Below are positions 43,370 through 52,819 of a stretch of 64,000 nucleotides of DNA, one piece after another. Numbering within the stretch: the first letter of the stretch is position 1; each line of letters opens with the position of its first letter. Source of the stretch: an uncultured Odoribacter sp. GTDB lineage: Bacteria; Bacteroidota; Bacteroidia; Bacteroidales; Marinifilaceae. The position numbers were made by a program, and so were the translations under genes. The stretch lies in the NCBI GenBank assembly GCA_910589025.1, contig CAJURM010000014.1, positions 1 to 64,000 of the forward strand, given 5' to 3'. The notes under the pieces were generated by a model. That model worked only from the letters and a program-made list of their open reading frames with translations. It searched no databases and was not told the origin of the DNA.

Positions 43370-45013
43370 ATGAAAAGAATAAAATACATATTGACCTCCT
43401 TCATTGCACTGTTGTTCCTGACAAGCTGCAACGAGTTGGATTTGACTCCGGAAGATTACTACGGAAGCGGTAACTATTGGAAGAATGCCTCGCAAGTGGA
43501 AACAGCCATGCAGGGCTTACATATCCGGGCAAGAACCTATTATTGGTCACTCTTTCAAATGGGAGAATTGAGGGGAGGTACGTTCCATGTCGGAGCTTCT
43601 ATGATCGGTACCTCGCTGGATGCCCAGCAAATCGTAACCAATTCCCTTTCAGAAGATATACCGGGAATAAGCAACTGGGGTAGCGGTATCTATTATGTAA
43701 TATTTCCGCTCAATCAGTTTATCACAGAGGTGGAAAACGGTTGTACGTTCCTGACAGAAAGCCAGCGGAATTACTACTTAGGTCAGGCTTACGGTATGCG
43801 GGCATTCTATTATTTCATGCTGTACCGTACCTACGGCGGTGTGCCCCTTATCACCAAGCCGGATGTTATCACAAGTACGTCGGCAGAACAGCTTTATGTT
43901 GCACGTTCTACTGCTGAACAGACCCTGAAATTAGTAAAAGACGACATTACAGCTTCGGAAAACTATTTCGGTACCTCTGCCAGCTCTCAAAAGGTATACT
44001 GGACGCCGAATGCCACCCAGATGCTGAAAGCCCAGGTTTACTTGTGGTCTGCCAAAGTGGCTACGGGCGACCATGCTGCCGGAGGACAAGCAGAGCTTAC
44101 TATTGCAAAGAATGCTTTGCAAAATATCATGGGTCAGTACAGTCTGTTGGATGATTTCGGAAGCATTTTCGATACGAAAAACAAGAACAACGCTGAAACG
44201 ATTTTCGCTTTCCGCTTTCTGGAAGGAGAAGCGACCATGGCAAATGTAGGTTATTTTGTAGCTGAAGACCGTTATTTCAACGGCTTGTTCTATACCGAAG
44301 AGGGTAAAAAGATGAACGATACCCTTGAAGTATTGAATGCCAGCCCTCACCTTCTGCGTTATGTTTACAAATGGGGATTGTTTGAGTCTATGAACGAAAA
44401 CGACACCCGTATTGCCGCTACGTTCCTGCCCTGTTATTCTCCGGCAGACAGCACCAATACGACTTTCAAACCTGCCGGATTGCTGTATCGCAAGACGTTG
44501 GGCAGCATTAACGCAGCAAACAACCGCATCTATGACGCAGACTGGGTGGTATACCGCTATGCCGACGTATTGTTGATGATGGCGGAAATTGAAAACGGAT
44601 TGGGCAATGGAACCGGTGCTGCCGATTACATCAACCAGGTACGTGCACGTGCCTACGGTTACAACGGTGATTTGTCCGGCTTCAGCACGGCTTATCCGGC
44701 CGAAGTGTATGCTGCCGGTGATTTTGCCGACAACGAACTGGCCATCCTGCACGAACGTGACAAGGAGTTTGTATTGGAATGTTCCCGTTGGTTTGACGTA
44801 GTGCGTTTGCGCGGGAAAGACGGTAAATCCATCTGCTTCTCTGCCACTTCCGGCTATACGGATGTTGACGATAATACCCAGAAACCGGTTCTGGACTACG
44901 CAACCCAATCACACATGTTGCTGTGGCCGATCAATGTCGAATTATTGAATCAGGATCCGTTGTTGACACAAACACCGGGTTATCCGACAAACTACGGAGA
45001 CAGAAATAAATAA
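43370..45013 (+). CDS. SusD/RagB-family glycan-binding lipoprotein
   Basis: 547 residues from MKRIKYILTSFIALLFL (an in-frame ATG exists at 43358). Lipobox FLTSC with Cys at about 20. SusD features: NYWKNASQVETAMQGLHIRARTYYW, YFMLYRTYGGVPLI (the RxYGGVP block), TKPDVITSTSAEQLYVARSTAEQTLKLVKDDI, DADWVVYRYADVLLMMAEIENGLGNGTGAADYINQVRARAYG and the ending LLWPINVELLNQDPLLTQTPGY. Surface lid that delivers glycan to the SusC channel encoded just upstream. Followed by a strong terminator. Confidence 0.95.
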   Translation: MKRIKYILTSFIALLFLTSCNELDLTPEDYYGSGNYWKNASQVETAMQGLHIRARTYYWSLFQMGELRGGTFHVGASMIGTSLDAQQIVTNSLSEDIPGISNWGSGIYYVIFPLNQFITEVENGCTFLTESQRNYYLGQAYGMRAFYYFMLYRTYGGVPLITKPDVITSTSAEQLYVARSTAEQTLKLVKDDITASENYFGTSASSQKVYWTPNATQMLKAQVYLWSAKVATGDHAAGGQAELTIAKNALQNIMGQYSLLDDFGSIFDTKNKNNAETIFAFRFLEGEATMANVGYFVAEDRYFNGLFYTEEGKKMNDTLEVLNASPHLLRYVYKWGLFESMNENDTRIAATFLPCYSPADSTNTTFKPAGLLYRKTLGSINAANNRIYDADWVVYRYADVLLMMAEIENGLGNGTGAADYINQVRARAYGYNGDLSGFSTAYPAEVYAAGDFADNELAILHERDKEFVLECSRWFDVVRLRGKDGKSICFSATSGYTDVDDNTQKPVLDYATQSHMLLWPINVELLNQDPLLTQTPGYPTNYGDRNK

Positions 45014-45053
45014 CCACTACGACAAAAGTGTTTTAAATTAAGAATCCTGAAGG

Positions 45054-45090
45054 AACCCCCGGAAGTCCCACCGATTTCCGGGGGTTTTGT
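45054..45090 (+). terminator. Intrinsic terminator of the susCD unit
   Basis: AACCCCCGGAA pairs with TTCCGGGGGTT (45076-45086), followed by TTGTTCT. Confidence 0.8.
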
Positions 45091-45109
45091 TCTATTCACA
45101 TTTTATCCC

Positions 45110-45117
45110 TATCTTTG
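45110..45117 (+). promoter_or_regulatory. -7 box of era
   Basis: TATCTTTG, 20 bp upstream of the era ATG. Confidence 0.45.
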
Positions 45118-45136
45118 CCGGGAAAAATCAGAAGAA

Positions 45137-46018
45137 ATGAAGCACAAGTCCGGATTTGTCAATATTGTAGGAAATCCCAATGTCGGAAAATCGACTTTAA
45201 TGAACCGGTTAGTAGGGGAAAAAATTTCCATTATCACTTCCAAGTCTCAAACGACCCGCCACCGGATTAAGGGGATTGTCAACGAGAAAGAGTTTCAGAT
45301 TGTATTTTCGGACACCCCCGGTGTGGTCAAACCGAGTTACAAAATGCAGGAATGCATGCTGGAGTTTTCCAAATCGGCGCTGACCGATGCAGACATCATT
45401 CTCTATGTCACGGACATCGTGGAAGACATCCGCAAAAATGAAGACTTCATTGAAAAGGTAAACCAAAACGAGGCTCCGGTCTTATTGGTGCTCAACAAAA
45501 TTGACCTGACCAACCAGGAAAAACTGGAGGAGCTGTACGACAAATGGAAACAGCTTATTCCCCGTGCCGAAATTTTTCCCATATCGGCGACGGAAAACTT
45601 CAATGTCGACAATCTTTACAAACGGATTATAGCACTTTTACCGGAAGGTGAGCCTTTTTTTCCGAAGGACGAACTAACCGACCTGCCCGCCCGTTTTTTC
45701 GTTACGGAAATCATCCGGGAAAAAATTCTGCTGAATTACGAAAAAGAGGTACCCTATTCCGTCGAGGTTGAAGTGGAAGAGTTTAAAGAGGATCCGAAAC
45801 GGATTAACATAATGGCCGTCATATACGTGGAGCGCGATTCACAAAAAGGCATTATCATCGGCAAACAGGGCGAAGCACTGAAAAAAGTAGGTACGGAAGC
45901 ACGCCTGGACATAGAAGCCTTTTTCGGGAAAAAAGTTTTTCTGAACCTCTATGTCAAAGTTCAGAAAGACTGGCGCAGCAAAGAGCGGGACTTGAAAAAC
46001 TTCGGATACGTGCAATAA
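45137..46018 (+). CDS. era: GTPase Era
   Basis: 293 residues. G1 GNPNVGKSTLMNRL (12-25), G2 SQTTRHRIKGI, G3 DTPGV, G4 NKID, and a C-terminal KH domain with GIIIGKQGEALKKVG binding the 3' end of 16S rRNA. Needed for 30S maturation. Followed 78 bp later by der, another ribosome-assembly GTPase. Confidence 0.97.
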   Translation: MKHKSGFVNIVGNPNVGKSTLMNRLVGEKISIITSKSQTTRHRIKGIVNEKEFQIVFSDTPGVVKPSYKMQECMLEFSKSALTDADIILYVTDIVEDIRKNEDFIEKVNQNEAPVLLVLNKIDLTNQEKLEELYDKWKQLIPRAEIFPISATENFNVDNLYKRIIALLPEGEPFFPKDELTDLPARFFVTEIIREKILLNYEKEVPYSVEVEVEEFKEDPKRINIMAVIYVERDSQKGIIIGKQGEALKKVGTEARLDIEAFFGKKVFLNLYVKVQKDWRSKERDLKNFGYVQ

Positions 46019-46095
46019 AGAAACAGGGACAAGCCGCCCGCACAGCGTCTGTCTCCGCCGGAGTCATTAATGTATGTGTGTAAATCAATAAGAAC

Positions 46096-47403
46096 ATGAG
46101 TAATATCGTAGCAATTGTAGGGAGACCCAATGTCGGGAAGTCCACTTTGTTCAACCGTTTGATAGGCAGCCGCAAAGCGATTGTCAATGAGGAAAGCGGA
46201 GTAACAAGAGACCGGAATTATGGCAAATCGGAATGGTGCGGAAAAGAGTTTTCGGTCATTGATACCGGTGGCTATGTATCCAACAGTGACGACATTTTTG
46301 AAGAAGAAATCAACAAGCAGGTATTACTCGCCCTCGACGAAGCCGATGTGATCCTTTTCATGGTAGACACGGAAATCGGTCTGACGGGCTTGGATGAGAA
46401 TTTTGCGAAACTGCTGCGCAACATACAGAAACCGGTGTACCTGGTAGCCAATAAAGTGGACACCGGCGAGCGCATATACGATGCCAGCGAATTTTACCGT
46501 TTGGGCATCAACAGTGAACTTTATTGTATTTCTTCGGCTAACGGATTCGGAACGGGCGAACTGCTTGACGCCATCTGTTCGCATTTCACGGAAGAGAAGG
46601 CAGAAGACACAAACCATCTGCCCCACATTGCTATTGTCGGGCGTCCGAATGTAGGTAAATCTTCAACTATCAATGCACTTATCGGTGAAGAACGCAACAT
46701 TGTGACGGAGATTGCCGGTACAACCCGCGACTCGCTCTACACCCGTTATAACCGTTTCGGGCACGATTTCATTTTGGTGGATACCGCCGGGATGCGTAAA
46801 AAAGCCAAAGTAAACGAAGATGTGGAATTTTATTCGGTGATGCGTTCCATCCGGGCGATAGAAGAGTCAGACGTCTGTATGTTGCTCATAGACGCCACCC
46901 GGGGCATGGAAGCCCAGGATCTGAATGTGTTCCACCTGATTGAACGCAACCGGAAAGGTGCTGTGATTTTGGTCAACAAATGGGATCTGATAGAAAAAGA
47001 CCACAAAACAACGGCTGCTTTTGAAAAAGAGCTGAGGGAAAAAATTGCTCCTTTCCGGGATGTCGATATTATCTTTACCTCTGCGCTGACCAAGCAGCGT
47101 TTGCTCAAAGCTCTGGAAGCCGCTATAAAAGTATATGAAAACCGGACACAAAAGCTGAAGACCTCCGAACTCAACCGGGTAATGCTCGAGGCGATAGAAT
47201 CTTATCCGCCTCCCATGACGAAAGGCAAATCCGTAAAAATCAAATACGTTACCCAGTTGCCAACACACGCCCCCTCGTTTGCGTTCTATTGTAATCTGCC
47301 CCAGTATGTAAAAGAGACTTACAAACGTTACCTGGAAAACAAGATCCGGGAAAACTGGGATTTTACCGGCGTTCCCATTCAACTTTTTATGAGAAAGAAA
47401 TAA
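46096..47403 (+). CDS. der: GTPase Der (EngA)
   Basis: 435 residues with the two tandem G domains that define Der: GRPNVGKSTLFNRL (8-21) with DTGG and NKVD, and GRPNVGKSSTINAL (about 181-194) with DTAGM and NKWD. The C-terminal KH-like domain ends FTGVPIQLFMRKK. Acts in 50S subunit assembly. Confidence 0.97.
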   Translation: MSNIVAIVGRPNVGKSTLFNRLIGSRKAIVNEESGVTRDRNYGKSEWCGKEFSVIDTGGYVSNSDDIFEEEINKQVLLALDEADVILFMVDTEIGLTGLDENFAKLLRNIQKPVYLVANKVDTGERIYDASEFYRLGINSELYCISSANGFGTGELLDAICSHFTEEKAEDTNHLPHIAIVGRPNVGKSSTINALIGEERNIVTEIAGTTRDSLYTRYNRFGHDFILVDTAGMRKKAKVNEDVEFYSVMRSIRAIEESDVCMLLIDATRGMEAQDLNVFHLIERNRKGAVILVNKWDLIEKDHKTTAAFEKELREKIAPFRDVDIIFTSALTKQRLLKALEAAIKVYENRTQKLKTSELNRVMLEAIESYPPPMTKGKSVKIKYVTQLPTHAPSFAFYCNLPQYVKETYKRYLENKIRENWDFTGVPIQLFMRKK

Positions 47404-47468
47404 CCGGCAGGAAGATTTAACGGAGTTCAAAAATTACAGTTTTTAACCGATATTTTTTATTTTTTCAT

Positions 47469-47476
47469 TACTTTTG
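47469..47476 (+). promoter_or_regulatory. -7 box of the rseC-rnf operon
   Basis: TACTTTTG, 21 bp before the ATG of the rseC-like gene; a full TAnnTTTG match. Confidence 0.5.
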
Positions 47477-47496
47477 TAGGTGTTTGAGAGGCAGGC

Positions 47497-47919
47497 ATGG
47501 CAAAAAACAACAAAATAGGACACGACGGAGTTGTCAGAAAAGTCACTGGAACCGGGATTGAGGTAGTGATAGAAAGTCAGTCGGCCTGTACGGGGTGCCA
47601 TGCAAAAAGTGCGTGTGGCATGGCTGATGTGAAGCAGAAAATCATTACGGCGGAAGTGCCTCTTTTTCCGGTAGCTCCGGGGGAGAAGGTAACGGTGTAT
47701 GCCCGTCTGAACCAGGCGGTTTTTTCTGTTCTTTTAGCTTACGTCATACCGGTATTAATTATTATAGCTTTTATCTGCCTGCTTTTGCATTTGGGTGCGG
47801 GAGAAACCTCCGCGGCCTTAGGTGCATTGGGTGCACTTGTTGTTTATTTCATACTCCTTTATCTGAACCGCAAGCGGATAGGCAGAAGGATCAGATTTAC
47901 GGTCGAAAAAAGAGCTTAA
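47497..47919 (+). CDS. RseC/MucC family (SoxR-reducing system) protein
   Basis: 140 residues. The family core is visible: GVVRKVTGTGIEVVIESQSACTGCHAKSACGMADVKQKII with a cluster of three Cys, then GEKVTVYARLNQAVFSVLLAYVIPVLIIIAFICLLLHL, two membrane helices and a basic end. Precedes rnfB by 20 bp. RseC-like proteins accompany Rnf complexes in many bacteria and are thought to help maturation or reduction of the complex. Confidence 0.85.
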   Translation: MAKNNKIGHDGVVRKVTGTGIEVVIESQSACTGCHAKSACGMADVKQKIITAEVPLFPVAPGEKVTVYARLNQAVFSVLLAYVIPVLIIIAFICLLLHLGAGETSAALGALGALVVYFILLYLNRKRIGRRIRFTVEKRA

Positions 47920-47938
47920 GATACATAATTTCTAAAAC

Positions 47939-48997
47939 ATGAATACGATTGTTATTACTATCATTTCTTTGTGTGCAATTGGTGTTGCTTCGGCAATAAT
48001 ACTCTATTTTGTTGCACGAAAATTCAAAGTGGAGGAAGATCCGCGCATTGATACGGTAGAAGGTCTCCTTCCGGGAGCCAACTGCGGAGGATGCGGGTAT
48101 CCGGGATGCAGGGGATTGGCAGAAGCTGCCGTAAAATCAGAAAACATGGAAGGCATTTTTTGTCCTGTGGGAGGAAGTGAGGTGATGAATAAAGTGGCGG
48201 TTGCTTTGGGGCGTGAAGTGGCAGTGCAGGCACCCCGAATCGCGGTGGTAAGATGTAACGGAAGTTGCGCCAACCGTCCCCGCACCAGCACTTACGACGG
48301 CGCCCGTTCCTGTGCGGTGGAACACTCTTTGTATATCGGAGATACCGCTTGTGCATTCGGTTGTTTGGGTTGCGGCGATTGCGTGGCAGCCTGTCCGTTT
48401 GACGCCATTCACATGAACAGGGAAAGCGGATTGCCAGAGGTGGACGAAAGCAAATGTGTCGCTTGCGGCGCTTGTGTAAAAGCCTGTCCCCGCAACATCA
48501 TTGAATTGCGTAACAAAGGTCCCAAAGACCGCCGGGTATTCGTTTCCTGTGTGAACAAAGACAAAGGGGCCGTAGCGCGTAAAGCCTGTTCAGCCGCCTG
48601 TATCGGTTGTATGAAATGTGCGAAAGAGTGTCCATTTGAAGCTATCACCGTAGAAAACAATCTGGCCTATATCGATTATACCAAATGCCGTCTGTGCCGG
48701 AAATGTGTGGCGGTTTGCCCTACAGGTGCCATCCATGAAGTGAATTTTCCGGAAAGAAAAACAGCTCCCGCACCCAAAACCCAAGCGGCAAAAGCACAGG
48801 AAGCCCATACTGCTCCTAAAACTCCTGCTGCTCCGGTCAAAGAGGAGGCCCAGGAGACACCGGAAGTAAAAAAGGCGGCAGAAACACCTGCTCTCTCCGT
48901 AGAGAAGGAAACGACAGCGGAAGCAACAGAAAAAACTCCTGCACCGGAACCGGAGAACACTTCAACGGAAAAGGGAGGAATTGAATCCAACATTTGA
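47939..48997 (+). CDS. rnfB: Rnf complex subunit B (multi-cluster ferredoxin)
   Basis: 352 residues. An N-terminal membrane helix (1-25), the 4Fe-4S motif LPGANCGGCGYPGCRG (Cys 49, 52, 57 and a later Cys), then ferredoxin modules CLGCGDCVAACPF, CVACGACVKACPR, CIGCMKCAKECPF and CRLCRKCVAVCPT. A low-complexity tail of some 80 residues rich in Ala, Pro, Lys and Glu (from about 265) ends the protein. Accepts electrons from ferredoxin on the cytoplasmic side and passes them on within the Rnf pump. First rnf gene of the operon B-C-D-G-E-A. Confidence 0.95.
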   Translation: MNTIVITIISLCAIGVASAIILYFVARKFKVEEDPRIDTVEGLLPGANCGGCGYPGCRGLAEAAVKSENMEGIFCPVGGSEVMNKVAVALGREVAVQAPRIAVVRCNGSCANRPRTSTYDGARSCAVEHSLYIGDTACAFGCLGCGDCVAACPFDAIHMNRESGLPEVDESKCVACGACVKACPRNIIELRNKGPKDRRVFVSCVNKDKGAVARKACSAACIGCMKCAKECPFEAITVENNLAYIDYTKCRLCRKCVAVCPTGAIHEVNFPERKTAPAPKTQAAKAQEAHTAPKTPAAPVKEEAQETPEVKKAAETPALSVEKETTAEATEKTPAPEPENTSTEKGGIESNI

Positions 48998-49040
48998 AAA
49001 AGGTATCAGAAAATTATAGTAAATTTTAAATTTATACATT

Positions 49041-50372
49041 GTGTTAAAGACATTTAAAATCGGAGGCGTACATCCGCCCGAGAATAAATTATCCTCAGGC
49101 GAGAAGATTCAGATTCTACCTGTTCCCGAACAGGTTATCATTCCGCTGGGACAACACATCGGAGCTCCTGCCACACCGGTAGTACAAAAAGGTGACAGCG
49201 TAAAGGCAGGGCAATTGATTGCCACCGCAACAGGTTTCGTTTCAGCGAACATTCACAGTTCGGTTTCCGGGACGGTGGTTGCCGTGGATAATGTCACGGA
49301 TGCAGCAGGGTTGTCCAAGCCCGCCATCACGATAAAAGTAGAAGGCGACGAATGGGAAGAGGGCATTGACCGTTCTGTCAAACCGGACCACAACATCACG
49401 CTTTCGCGGGAAGAGATTGTAAAAGCCATCAGTGCCGCAGGTATCGTGGGCATGGGCGGTGCTACTTTCCCGACCCAGGTAAAACTTTCCCCTCCTCCCG
49501 GTTCCAAAGCGGAGATTTTAATCATCAACGGGGTGGAATGTGAACCTTATTTAACCGCCGACCACCGGATTATGCTTGAAAAAGCGGAAGAGATTATTGT
49601 CGGTGTTCAGATTCTAATGAAAGCCATTGATGTAAAACGGGCGGTCATCGGCATTGAAAACAACAAACGGGATGCCATCGAAAAATTGAAAAATCTGACA
49701 GCCAAAACTCTGGGCGTGGAAGTTTGTCCGTTGAAAGTGAGATATCCCCAAGGAGGTGAAAAACAGCTTATCAAAGCTACCACAGGCCGGTCGGTACCTT
49801 CGGGGGCTCTTCCGATTGCTGTCGGGGCAGTGGTGCAAAATGCCGGAACTGCTCTGGCCGTGTATGAAGCTGTCATGAAACACAAGCCGTTGATTGAGCG
49901 CGTAGTTACCATCACCGGGAAATCGGTCAAGAAGCCCGGCAATTACCTTTGCCGTATCGGAACGCCCATTTCGAAGCTGATAGAAGCAGCCGGAGGTCTT
50001 CCCGGTGATACTGCAAAAATCATAGGCGGCGGTCCTATGATGGGACGGGCTATGGTAAACCCGGATTCCCCCATCCTGAAAGGTACGAGCGGCGTTTTAA
50101 TCCTTAACGAAAAGGAAGGCACCCGCAAACCGAGCCGCAATTGTATCCGTTGTTCCAAATGCGTTTCTGCCTGTCCTATGGGACTGGAGCCCTATTTGCT
50201 CATGACACTGGCAGGTCATAATATGCTGGAGGAGATGGAAACGGAAAAAATCATGGATTGCATTGAATGCGGTTCCTGTAGCTTTACCTGTCCGGCCAAC
50301 CGTCCGCTTTTGGACTACATCCGCTTAGGCAAAGCGCGTACCGGAGCTATGATCCGGAACAGGAAGAAATAA
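49041..50372 (+). CDS. rnfC: Rnf complex subunit C
   Basis: 443 residues. Contains the biotinyl-lipoyl-like N-terminal region, a Rossmann-type flavin/NADH-binding segment (GIVGMGGATFPTQVKL, then INGVECEPYLTADHRIM as in NuoF) and two 4Fe-4S motifs CIRCSKCVSACPMGLEP and CIECGSCSFTCPANRP. It is the NAD-reducing subunit of the ferredoxin:NAD oxidoreductase. Confidence 0.95.
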   Translation: MLKTFKIGGVHPPENKLSSGEKIQILPVPEQVIIPLGQHIGAPATPVVQKGDSVKAGQLIATATGFVSANIHSSVSGTVVAVDNVTDAAGLSKPAITIKVEGDEWEEGIDRSVKPDHNITLSREEIVKAISAAGIVGMGGATFPTQVKLSPPPGSKAEILIINGVECEPYLTADHRIMLEKAEEIIVGVQILMKAIDVKRAVIGIENNKRDAIEKLKNLTAKTLGVEVCPLKVRYPQGGEKQLIKATTGRSVPSGALPIAVGAVVQNAGTALAVYEAVMKHKPLIERVVTITGKSVKKPGNYLCRIGTPISKLIEAAGGLPGDTAKIIGGGPMMGRAMVNPDSPILKGTSGVLILNEKEGTRKPSRNCIRCSKCVSACPMGLEPYLLMTLAGHNMLEEMETEKIMDCIECGSCSFTCPANRPLLDYIRLGKARTGAMIRNRKK

Positions 50373-50408
50373 ATCAGGAACTCATTCCAAATTTTCAAAT
50401 TAAACAGT

Positions 50409-51395
50409 ATGAATAAATTATTGATATCCCCCTCCCCCCACGTTCACAGTGGCGATTCCATAGAGAAAAACATGTATGGGGTTTTGGTTGCACTGCTCCC
50501 TGCGTTTATCTGCTCGGTTTTGTTTTTCGGGATGGGGGCATTGGTCGTAACGTTAACATCCGTTATAGCCTGTCTGGTTTTCGAATATCTGATTCAGAAA
50601 CTCTTATTAAAACAACAGCCTACGATTTTTGACGGCTCCGCCCTCATTACAGGTGTGCTCTTGGCTTTCAATGTTCCTTCCAACCTTCCGGTATGGATTA
50701 TTATCATCGGAGCATTGGTGGCTATCGGTATCGGTAAAATGAGTTTCGGCGGATTAGGCTGCAACATCTTCAATCCTGCTTTAGTGGGACGTGTATTTTT
50801 ATTGATCTCTTTTCCGGTACAGATGACGACATGGCCTGTCGCTTCCGGTTTGAATACGCCGTATCTCGACGCACAGACGGGAGCTACCCCTCTGGCTTTG
50901 ATGAAAGAAGCCCTGAAGACCGGCCAATCGGTCAGTGACGTGATGACATCCGGTGCCATCGGCAGCTACCGTGACCTGTTTTTAGGCAACATGGGAGGCA
51001 GTCTGGGCGAAATCGCCGCTATCGCTTTGCTGATTGGCTTTGTGTACATGTTATTCCGCAAGATTATCACGTGGCACATTCCGGTAACGATTTTCGCTAC
51101 CGTATTCGTATTTGCCGGGATTTTACATTTATGCAACCCGGAGCAGTTTGCCGATCCGGTATTCCATCTGCTTACGGGAGGTATGATGTTGGGGGCCATC
51201 TTTATGGCAACCGACTATGTCACCTCTCCGATGAGTAACAAGGGAATGGTCATTTACGGTATCGGTATCGGTGTTATCACTATCGTAATCCGTGTTTTCG
51301 GTGCTTATCCGGAAGGGATGTCTTTTGCCATACTGATTATGAATGCTTTTACGCCTCTGCTCAACCGGTATTGCAAACCCGAACGATTTGCTTAA
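50409..51395 (+). CDS. rnfD: Rnf complex subunit D
   Basis: 328 residues, about nine membrane helices. The covalent FMN site is in DAQTGATPLALMKEALK (Thr of TGAT). Other family blocks: SPSPHVHSGDSIEKNMYGVLVALLPA, DGSALITGVLLAFNVP, GGLGCNIFNPALVGRVFLL, MATDYVTSPMSNKG. Forms part of the ion channel of the pump. Confidence 0.95.
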   Translation: MNKLLISPSPHVHSGDSIEKNMYGVLVALLPAFICSVLFFGMGALVVTLTSVIACLVFEYLIQKLLLKQQPTIFDGSALITGVLLAFNVPSNLPVWIIIIGALVAIGIGKMSFGGLGCNIFNPALVGRVFLLISFPVQMTTWPVASGLNTPYLDAQTGATPLALMKEALKTGQSVSDVMTSGAIGSYRDLFLGNMGGSLGEIAAIALLIGFVYMLFRKIITWHIPVTIFATVFVFAGILHLCNPEQFADPVFHLLTGGMMLGAIFMATDYVTSPMSNKGMVIYGIGIGVITIVIRVFGAYPEGMSFAILIMNAFTPLLNRYCKPERFA

Positions 51396-51453
51396 TGTTC
51401 TACCTGTCCGGCAATGACCACCTGCAAGGCAGCCGGACACTATAATTAAAATT

Positions 51454-52137
51454 ATGGGAAAAAAATTAGAGTCAAACTTTAAAAATATGGTGTTGGTGTT
51501 ATTCTGCGTAACACTAATATCCTCGGCAGCAGTAGCCTATGTCAATTCTTTGACTATCACTTCGATTAACAAAGCCAAAGAAGCCAAACAGGCCGATGCT
51601 ATCCGCCAGGTTATTCCCGGAGCGTTCAATAATGATCCGGTTGCCGATAGCTGGAAGGTGGAAACCGACGGCGGTGTCCTGGAATTTTTTCCGGCAAAAC
51701 AAGACGGCGAGACCGTGGGAACAGCCGTAAAAACCTATACGAAAAACGGTTTCGGCGGGGAAGTATGGTTAATGGTCGGTTTCAATCCAGACGGCAGCAT
51801 CTCCAACTACTCCGTACTGGAACACAAGGAGACTCCGGGATTGGGGTCTAAAATGGACCAATGGTTCACCAAGGAGGGCAAAGGCAGCATTATCGGGAAA
51901 AAACCCGGTACGGCGGGACTGAAAGTGAGAAAAGACGGCGGGGATGTGGATGCCATTACAGCGGCTACGATCTCTTCCCGGGCATTTTTGGATGCAGTAA
52001 ACCGGGCGTCTGCCGCTTTAGCCGGAAATGCCGACGTTTATTCGGGAGCAACCCCGAAAAGCAGCACACGTGACACGCTGACAGAAGAAAAGCCGGTTGC
52101 CTGCGATTCTCTCTGTAATCATCATTGTAATCAATAA
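51454..52137 (+). CDS. rnfG: Rnf complex subunit G
   Basis: 227 residues: one N-terminal membrane helix and a periplasmic FMN-binding domain with GFGGEVWLMVGFNPDGSISNYSVLEHKETPGLGSKM and the flavinylation site DAITAATISSRAF (Thr of AAT). The C-terminus has a short Cys/His-rich end (CDSLCNHHCNQ). FMN is attached by an ApbE-type transferase, not in this window. Confidence 0.95.
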   Translation: MGKKLESNFKNMVLVLFCVTLISSAAVAYVNSLTITSINKAKEAKQADAIRQVIPGAFNNDPVADSWKVETDGGVLEFFPAKQDGETVGTAVKTYTKNGFGGEVWLMVGFNPDGSISNYSVLEHKETPGLGSKMDQWFTKEGKGSIIGKKPGTAGLKVRKDGGDVDAITAATISSRAFLDAVNRASAALAGNADVYSGATPKSSTRDTLTEEKPVACDSLCNHHCNQ

Positions 52138-52194
52138 TACGGGGTTTGTTTTTCCTTTACGGAGTGATAAATCCGAACATTATAAATCTGAAAT

Positions 52195-52782
52195 ATGAGC
52201 AATTTGTCAAATTTAACCCGGGGATTATTTAAAGAGAATCCGACTTTCGTACTTTTGTTGGGTATGTGTCCGACGCTGGGTGTTACCACATCCGCCATCA
52301 ACGGTATGGGAATGGGACTGGCCACAGCATTTGTACTGGTGATGTCCAATATAGTAATTTCATTGGTTGCCAACAACATACCGGATAAAATCCGTATTCC
52401 TTCGTTTATCGTGATTATAGCCGCTTTTGTAACCATAGTAGACATGTCAATGGCAGCTTACCTGCCTTCGCTGCATGAATCTCTGGGGTTGTTTATCCCG
52501 TTGATTGTGGTAAACTGTATCGTTTTGGGACGGGCGGAAGCCTTTGCTTCCAAAAACGGCGCATTGGCTTCCGTGCTGGACGGTTTAGGCATGGGGTTAG
52601 GCTTCACGATGAGTTTAACTATTTTAGGAGGCATCCGGGAGTTATTAGGAAGCGGGAAAGTGTTCAACCTACCGGTTTTCAATGAAAATTACGGCATGTT
52701 GGTTTTCGTCCTGGCTCCGGGAGCATTCTTGGCATTAGGCTATCTGATTGCTTTCATCAACCGCATCCGAAGAACCAATTGA
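52195..52782 (+). CDS. rnfE: Rnf complex subunit E
   Basis: 195 residues, six membrane helices. Family blocks: NPTFVLLLGMCPTLGVTTSAINGMGMGLATAFVL, FIVIIAAFVTIVDM, PLIVVNCIVLGRAEAFASKN, FTMSLTILGGIRELLG. RnfA and RnfE are homologous, with inverted topology, and their paired Cys residues carry a 2Fe-2S cluster within the membrane. Confidence 0.95.
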   Translation: MSNLSNLTRGLFKENPTFVLLLGMCPTLGVTTSAINGMGMGLATAFVLVMSNIVISLVANNIPDKIRIPSFIVIIAAFVTIVDMSMAAYLPSLHESLGLFIPLIVVNCIVLGRAEAFASKNGALASVLDGLGMGLGFTMSLTILGGIRELLGSGKVFNLPVFNENYGMLVFVLAPGAFLALGYLIAFINRIRRTN

Positions 52783-52819
52783 ATGTTCGGAGGGTTTTAA
52801 TCATTGCAAATTTTAGACT

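Noticed and set aside
43931..44908. Minus-strand frame (325 codons) opposite susD
   Set aside because: Antisense to a complete SusD protein; no domain and no start context.
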